Source: CALSPH01 sp041690035 (lineage in GTDB: Bacteria > Bacteroidota > Bacteroidia > NS11-12g > UBA955). Taken from it: a DNA stretch of 43,026 bases. Made by a program: the position numbers and the translations under genes. How positions within the stretch are numbered: the stretch's first letter is position 1; each line of letters begins with the position of its first letter. Shown piece by piece: positions 39,483 to 43,026 of this stretch. A model generated the notes under the pieces. It saw only the letters and a list, made by a program, of their open reading frames with translations, was not told the DNA's origin and ran no database searches. The stretch lies in NCBI GenBank assembly GCA_041690035.1, contig JBDNFC010000137.1:1-43026 (forward strand), read 5' to 3'.

Positions 39483-40898
39483 TTAATGTAACTGAAGGCC
39501 TAAATCTAGGGCATATTGCTTTAATAAATTTATCGCTTCGGGCAAATCATCTTTAATTTTTCCATCTAAAATAGCCTCTCTTATTTTAGACTTTAATACA
39601 CCAATATGTTGCGGTTTTTCTATTTTTACAAGCTCCAAAATATGCGATCCACTTAGGCAGGGTTGCCAATTTCTAAGTTCATCATTTGCATTTACTTGCC
39701 CTATTTTTTCTTTTACTTTAACAAGGTTTTTTAGATACTTTTCTTTCTTAACTTCATTTTTAGATGTTATATCTGATTGACAGAGCAGCAATAAATCTTC
39801 CAAACTATCCCCAGCATCCACAATCAATCTTCTAATTGCCGAATCGGTAATATTTTCTTTTGTTAGGGCAATAGGCCTAAGGTGCAATAAAACTAATTGT
39901 TGCACATAGCGCAATTTTTCGTTCAAAGGCAATTTTAACCTATTAAACATTTCAGCCACAATTTTTAAGCCTTTAAACTCGTGGCCATGAAATGTGTAAC
40001 CAACTCCAACTTCAAACCTTTTTGTCATAGGCTTTGCAATATCATGCAATAATGCAGCATAGCGCAACCACAAACTATTAGAAAGTAAAGCCACATTATC
40101 TAAAACCTCTAATGTATGAATAAAATTATCCTTGTGGCTTAAACCATTAATGGTTTCTGTTCCTTTTAACAAATCTATTTCTGGCAAAATTTGTTTTAAA
40201 ACGCCAATCTCGTCTAATAAATAAAAACCAATAGATGGAACAGGTGAAAGGATTATTTTATTCAGTTCTTCTGTAATGCGTTCTTGAGAAATAATAGAAA
40301 GTCTTGATGCATTTCTTTGCATTGCAGAAAGGGTATTTGGTTCAATTCTAAAACCCAATTGGCTGGCAAATCTTACACCACGCAAAATTCTTAGAGGGTC
40401 ATCATTAAAAGTAATATCAGCATCTTGAGGTGTTTTTAAAAGCTGATTATCTAAATCGTCTAAACCATTAAATGGATCTACTAAAGCATGCGGGGTTTTT
40501 AAACTAATAGCCAATGCATTAATGGTAAAATCTCTTCTCAACTGATCATCTTCTAAAGTGCCTGGAGCAATTAACGGGTTTCTACTTGATGGCATATAGG
40601 ATTCTTTTCTGGCATTTACAATTTCAATGATATGCGTACTTGTTTTTATTTGTGCAGTGCCATATTTTTTAAAAATCGCAATATTCTTTATTTTCAAATA
40701 AGCGGCTAATTCTTGTGCAAAAAGCAACCCATCTTTAGCCAAAACAATGTCTATATCTTTTGAATTTCGGTATAAAAAAATATCCCTTACATACCCACCC
40801 ACTAGATAGGCATCATAATTACTTTGCTTTACAAAGTTTATGACTTTTTGTAAAATATCTTCCGATAGTTTATTTTCTATTAATGCTGATGTGCTCAA
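39483..40898 (-). CDS. cca: CCA-adding tRNA nucleotidyltransferase with HD domain
   Basis: This class II nucleotidyltransferase adds or repairs the 3' CCA of tRNAs. The 471-residue protein has the catalytic YLVGGYVRDIFLYRNSKDID (about residues 34-53; GG and DxD motifs), RRDFTINALAISL (neck/ATP motif, about 123-135) and LRILRGVRFASQLGF. An HD phosphohydrolase domain follows (YAALLHDIAKPM near residue 284, HGHEFKG). It may act as a CCA or A-adding enzyme; these cannot be separated by eye. It is needed for the tRNA-Leu at 2817-2901, which lacks an encoded CCA. It lies 5 bases after the crotonase gene and 2 before lgt. Confidence 0.93.
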   Translation of the reverse strand: MSTSALIENKLSEDILQKVINFVKQSNYDAYLVGGYVRDIFLYRNSKDIDIVLAKDGLLFAQELAAYLKIKNIAIFKKYGTAQIKTSTHIIEIVNARKESYMPSSRNPLIAPGTLEDDQLRRDFTINALAISLKTPHALVDPFNGLDDLDNQLLKTPQDADITFNDDPLRILRGVRFASQLGFRIEPNTLSAMQRNASRLSIISQERITEELNKIILSPVPSIGFYLLDEIGVLKQILPEIDLLKGTETINGLSHKDNFIHTLEVLDNVALLSNSLWLRYAALLHDIAKPMTKRFEVGVGYTFHGHEFKGLKIVAEMFNRLKLPLNEKLRYVQQLVLLHLRPIALTKENITDSAIRRLIVDAGDSLEDLLLLCQSDITSKNEVKKEKYLKNLVKVKEKIGQVNANDELRNWQPCLSGSHILELVKIEKPQHIGVLKSKIREAILDGKIKDDLPEAINLLKQYALDLGLQLH

Positions 40899-40903
40899 AT
40901 ACT

Positions 40904-41683
40904 TTAACGCCCTTTAAAGTTTGCCGGTCTTTTTTCTACAAATGCTTGCATACCCTCTTTTTGATCTTCTGTGGCAAATAGCATGTAGAAATTTTTTCTT
41001 TCAAAATACAATCCCTCTTGCAATGGGGTTTCAAAAGCTTTTAGCACACTTTCTTTTGCAAGTTGAACAGCAATAGGCGATTTCTCAGCAATTTTAATCG
41101 CCATTTTTACAGCCTCGGTCAAATATAATTCTATGGGTACTACACTATTAATTAATCCAAATGACAATGCTTCTGCGGCAGAAATAAATTTACCCGTAAG
41201 CACCATTTCCATTGCCCTTGCTTTGCCAACTGCACGGGTCAATCTTTGTGTTCCTCCAGCTCCCGGCATTACTCCAATATTTATTTCAGGTTGCCCAAAC
41301 TGCGCAGTTTCACTTGCTATAATTATATCGCAAATCATACACAGTTCGCAGCCTCCACCAAGTGCAAAACCACTCACGGCAGCAATAATTGGTTTTTTAG
41401 TTTTTCTTATTTGATCCCAAGTGCTAAATTGATCTATTTTAAGCATGTCTACAGCATTCTTACCACTCATTTGTTTTATATCAGCTCCAGCTGCAAATGC
41501 GCGTTCATTACCTGTTATAACTATAACGGCAACGCTTTCATCATTGTCTAAGGATATCAATGCTTCTTTAATCTCCAGCATGAGTTGCAGGTTTAAGGCA
41601 TTTAACTCTTTTGGCCTATTCAATTGTATTAATGCAACCTTTTCTGCATATTGAGGGGTAACTAAAATGTATTCGAAATTCAT
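40904..41683 (-). CDS. Enoyl-CoA hydratase/crotonase family protein
   Basis: A 259-residue crotonase, most similar to short-chain enoyl-CoA hydratases that hydrate trans-2-enoyl-CoA to 3-hydroxyacyl-CoA. Motifs: ALNLQLMLEIKEAL, AFAAGADIKQMSG (CoA and oxyanion-hole loop, about 65-77), GFALGGGCELCMICDIIIAS with Glu at about 112, and FGQPEINIGVMPGAGGTQRL (about 127-146) with the second catalytic Glu. Both catalytic glutamates appear present. The C-terminal FATEDQKEGMQAFVEKRPANFKG is typical. Its start overlaps the ZIP gene stop by one base. No other beta-oxidation gene is nearby. Confidence 0.92.
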   Translation of the reverse strand: MNFEYILVTPQYAEKVALIQLNRPKELNALNLQLMLEIKEALISLDNDESVAVIVITGNERAFAAGADIKQMSGKNAVDMLKIDQFSTWDQIRKTKKPIIAAVSGFALGGGCELCMICDIIIASETAQFGQPEINIGVMPGAGGTQRLTRAVGKARAMEMVLTGKFISAAEALSFGLINSVVPIELYLTEAVKMAIKIAEKSPIAVQLAKESVLKAFETPLQEGLYFERKNFYMLFATEDQKEGMQAFVEKRPANFKGR

Positions 41684-42396
41684 TAGTGATTAAATATTTG
41701 ATGCGAAAGTAATGAAATTATTGCAACTCCTAAACCTGCTGCAAAAGCTATCCATTTTTTCTTATTAAAAGAATGATGTATAAAGTTTTCTGAAATAACT
41801 GTAGTTGCAATGTGCAATAATATGCCAGAACAAAGTGCTAAAATAATGTATTTAAAGTCTTCCTTATACCAACTTTTCTGTTTAATAACACTAGAAATAC
41901 TATACCCTATTGGTATGGCGGCAGCATATAATATAATTAAAAAGGTGTTTAACAATTTTCTATTGGTTTTTTTAAATAAAATAAATGCTAATATAAAACC
42001 AGCAGGAATTTCATGCAATGCCAAACCTGCTAAATAATTAAAAATAATATGGTATTCACTATTTAGCATAGCAATTGGCATTCCTTCTAAAAAAGCATGC
42101 AGCCAAAGGGCAATAAAAAGTGGGGTTAATTGCATGTCTTTGGTATCATGAATATGACCATGCTCTACTCCTTTGCTAAAATTATCTAAAACCAATTGAA
42201 TTATATAACCAATTCCAACAAAAAGCCAAACACTTTTGGTTTGTGAAACAGCTTCTGGCAGCACTCCTGCCAAGGTTACCGTTAATAAATAAGCACCACT
42301 AAAAAGCATGAGCGTGGAAAGGTCGTAACTTTTTTTATTAAATTTTAGCGCAAGCAAGGCTCCTGACAAAGGAAAAAGAATAAAAAACCAGATCAT
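41683..42396 (-). CDS. ZIP family divalent metal transporter
   Basis: A 237-residue inner-membrane protein with about eight helices, of the ZIP family that imports zinc or other divalent metals. The metal-binding helices 4 and 5 are visible: LWLHAFLEGMPIAM (about residues 97-110) and LALHEIPAGFILAFILF (about 123-139). A His-bearing loop between early helices (KGVEHGHIHDTKDM) may sense or deliver metal. ZIP members in Bacteroidota with HEIPAG vary in selectivity, so zinc is only likely. It heads the minus-strand unit with crotonase, cca and lgt, under the TATCTTTG element at 42410-42417. Confidence 0.9.
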   Translation of the reverse strand: MIWFFILFPLSGALLALKFNKKSYDLSTLMLFSGAYLLTVTLAGVLPEAVSQTKSVWLFVGIGYIIQLVLDNFSKGVEHGHIHDTKDMQLTPLFIALWLHAFLEGMPIAMLNSEYHIIFNYLAGLALHEIPAGFILAFILFKKTNRKLLNTFLIILYAAAIPIGYSISSVIKQKSWYKEDFKYIILALCSGILLHIATTVISENFIHHSFNKKKWIAFAAGLGVAIISLLSHQIFNH

Positions 42397-42409
42397 ATTT
42401 TTAAAAATG

Positions 42410-42417
42410 CAAAGATA
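42410..42417 (-). promoter_or_regulatory. -7 element of the ZIP-crotonase-cca-lgt unit
   Basis: On the minus strand TATCTTTG followed by CATT matches TAnnTTTG exactly and ends 14 bases before the ATG at 42396. Confidence 0.65.
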
Positions 42418-42420
42418 GAT

Positions 42421-42630
42421 TAGAAAATTGCTTTTTTCTAATTGCCTTTGAGATGATTTTTAAATATTTAACAAAAATTTACTTTTAAAAAGATTAGAAA
42501 ATACTAAAAGTATCAAATATTGCTCAGCAAACAGATGATTTTGCAATAAGGTAAAGCGATAAATTTAGAAAGTAAAAAAACAGTGTGCTAAGGCATAAAT
42601 ATACCGCCTAAAAACAGAAAAAACAAACGC
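42421..42630. other. AT-rich spacer without recognisable features
   Basis: Between the ZIP promoter and the repeat-bounded element at 42631, I see no coding frame, RNA gene or convincing hairpin. The last 50 bases (GTGTGCTAAGGC, ACCGCC, AACGCGC) become richer in GC, like the repeat region that follows. Confidence 0.4.
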
Positions 42631-42752
42631 GCTAACAACAAAAAAACACAAACCCATTTATTGAAAAACCATAAATCTCAAAAACCTTTGCGGTTCTATG
42701 TTCAACAGGGGATTAAAACGAAGTAGAATTTCGTTTAATCCTTACTTGTTAG
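42631..42752. repeat. Intergenic element bounded by CTAACAA / TTGTTAG inverted ends
   Basis: CTAACAA (42632-42638) and TTGTTAG (42746-42752) are perfect 7-base inverted ends 121 bases apart. Inside, near the right end, a strong hairpin pairs GGATTAAA (42710-42717) with TTTAATCC (42734-42741), with ACGAA/TTCG extending the stem. There is no coding frame. The layout, terminal inverted repeat plus an inner GATTAAA-type hairpin, recalls dispersed intergenic elements that I have seen in Bacteroidota genomes; no other copy was noticed in this window. Confidence 0.5.
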
Positions 42753-42861
42753 TGGCTGGCGTTCATGTCCACCGAGCTTGTAAACCATTTTCTTTGTTGA
42801 GTTTTCGTATCATTGAGTGTCGGCTGTGCGTTTGTGTTTTTTATTTTTTTTTGAAGCGGTG

Positions 42862-42881
42862 ATTCCGAAAGATTTCGGGAT
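42862..42881. repeat. Palindrome CCGAAA-GA-TTTCGG
   Basis: CCGAAA (42865-42870) and TTTCGG (42873-42878) are perfect arms extended by T-G, T-A and A-T pairs to 42862-42881. This ATTCCGAAA/TTTCGGGAT form is a common dispersed palindrome in Bacteroidota intergenic DNA, as far as I recall. Confidence 0.65.
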
Positions 42882-42907
42882 TAAAAACAATTTTTATTTG
42901 GGTCGGC

Positions 42908-42923
42908 TCCCGCTTTGGCGGGA
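42908..42923. repeat. Palindrome TCCCGC-TTTG-GCGGGA
   Basis: TCCCGC (42908-42913) and GCGGGA (42918-42923) are perfect 6-base arms with a 4-base loop. Its GC content stands out sharply from the AT-rich surroundings. I recall similar CCCGC/GCGGG palindromes as dispersed repeats in Bacteroidota. Confidence 0.65.
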
Positions 42924-43026
42924 CAGGTTTTGGAAGCTCTATTAAAAACTTTAGCACCGCTGATTTTTGCTTCATTCGGCATAACTCAAACAAGTTTGGT
43001 TTTGCTCTCATTAATCGCAAAAATTG

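Larger units (their letters stand above)
42855..42961. repeat. Inverted repeat AGCGGTG / CACCGCT enclosing two palindromes
   Basis: AGCGGTG (42855-42861) and CACCGCT (42955-42961) are perfect 7-base inverted ends 107 bases apart, and they enclose both the CCGAAA palindrome and the TCCCGC palindrome. The unit could fold as a cruciform or a branched RNA. It has no recognised gene content apart from the doubtful frame on the minus strand. Confidence 0.5.
42841..43011 (-). other. Possible short frame open to the window edge, spanning two palindromes
   Basis: From an ATG at 43011-43009 the minus strand has a 56-codon frame ending at 42841, and it stays open upstream to the right edge of the window. 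Segments include MRAKPNLFELCRMKQKSAVL and IELPKPVPPKREPTQIK. Two palindromes fall inside it: the one at 42862-42881 supplies the codons for NPEIFRN, and the one at 42908-42923 those for PVPPKRE. It could be the tail of a gene beyond the window, but frames read through repeats in this way are often spurious. I do not assign a product. Confidence 0.25.

Noticed and set aside
42629..42756. Possible integron attC site (CTAACAA ... TTGTTAG ends, about 125 bases)
   Set aside because: The ends do not fit the attC consensus RYYYAAC/GTTRRRY (GCGCTAAC and GTTAGTGG deviate), there is no integrase in the window and no second site.
1..43026. CRISPR array, prophage, transposase or toxin-antitoxin pair
   Set aside because: No regularly spaced repeats, no phage structural genes, no transposase motifs and no recognisable toxin-antitoxin pair were found on either strand.

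Overview
The window reads as chromosomal DNA from a low-GC member of the Bacteroidota. Evidence from the sequence: a long (about 313-residue) NusB, Bacteroidota-restricted families (DUF1573, DUF4296, DUF5606, DUF4159, the DUF5103 type IX secretion plug), Lgt with the GCFAAGCCYG variant, and at least a dozen intergenic matches to the Bacteroidota -7 promoter element TAnnTTTG placed just upstream of genes. I cannot assign it below phylum with confidence. No phage, transposase, CRISPR array or rRNA was seen.

Layout. (1) 1-2450, minus: nusB, a DUF1573 lipoprotein, yajC, coaE and the first 29 codons of an EamA/DMT transporter cut by the window edge. (2) 2451-3045: a gene-free stretch, a terminator, tRNA-Leu(TAA), tRNA-Gly(GCC) and their promoter. 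(3) 3161-7963: a DAO-family FAD oxidoreductase, a family 9 glycosyltransferase, a cold-shock-domain protein and asparagine synthetase. (4) 8093-9595: ahcY with its terminator, divergent from (5) 9596-15566, plus: bacilliredoxin, ribBA, an ABC-F ATPase, the T9SS plug homologue and dprA in close series. (6) 15602-16393: a YD/RHS-like fragment that looks 5'-truncated. (7) 16521-20275: a tight four-gene operon of UbiA-family enzyme, type III polyketide synthase, SAM methyltransferase and FAD oxidoreductase. This is the only specialised-metabolism locus in the window. (8) 20292-24242, minus: SUI1/YciH, diacylglycerol-kinase-like protein, DUF4159, a small unknown protein, an ECF sigma factor and an anchored coiled-coil protein. 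(9) 24369-29572: rmlC, a tryptophan 2,3-dioxygenase-like gene, rsmE, an amphipathic YtxH-like protein, a DFR-like SDR, a TPR lipoprotein and a small membrane protein. (10) 29777-35710: a TonB-dependent receptor facing a GT39-like membrane glycosyltransferase, M3 oligoendopeptidase and DUF5606. (11) 35837-42396, minus: ZIP transporter, crotonase, CCA-adding enzyme, Lgt, DUF4296 lipoprotein and MutS2. (12) 42397-43026: a 630-base stretch with no recognisable gene, richer in GC and packed with inverted repeats.

Most genes are housekeeping. The best candidate for something undescribed is the 16521-20275 operon. Its order and 1- to 11-base overlaps imply one pathway: a polyketide ring made by the type III synthase, then methylation, flavin-dependent redox chemistry and probably attachment of a lipid or prenyl chain. 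The UbiA member departs from both canonical Asp-rich motifs. The second candidate is the repeat-rich right end, which looks like a dispersed intergenic element rather than native spacer. Both are inferences from sequence reading alone; no database search was possible.
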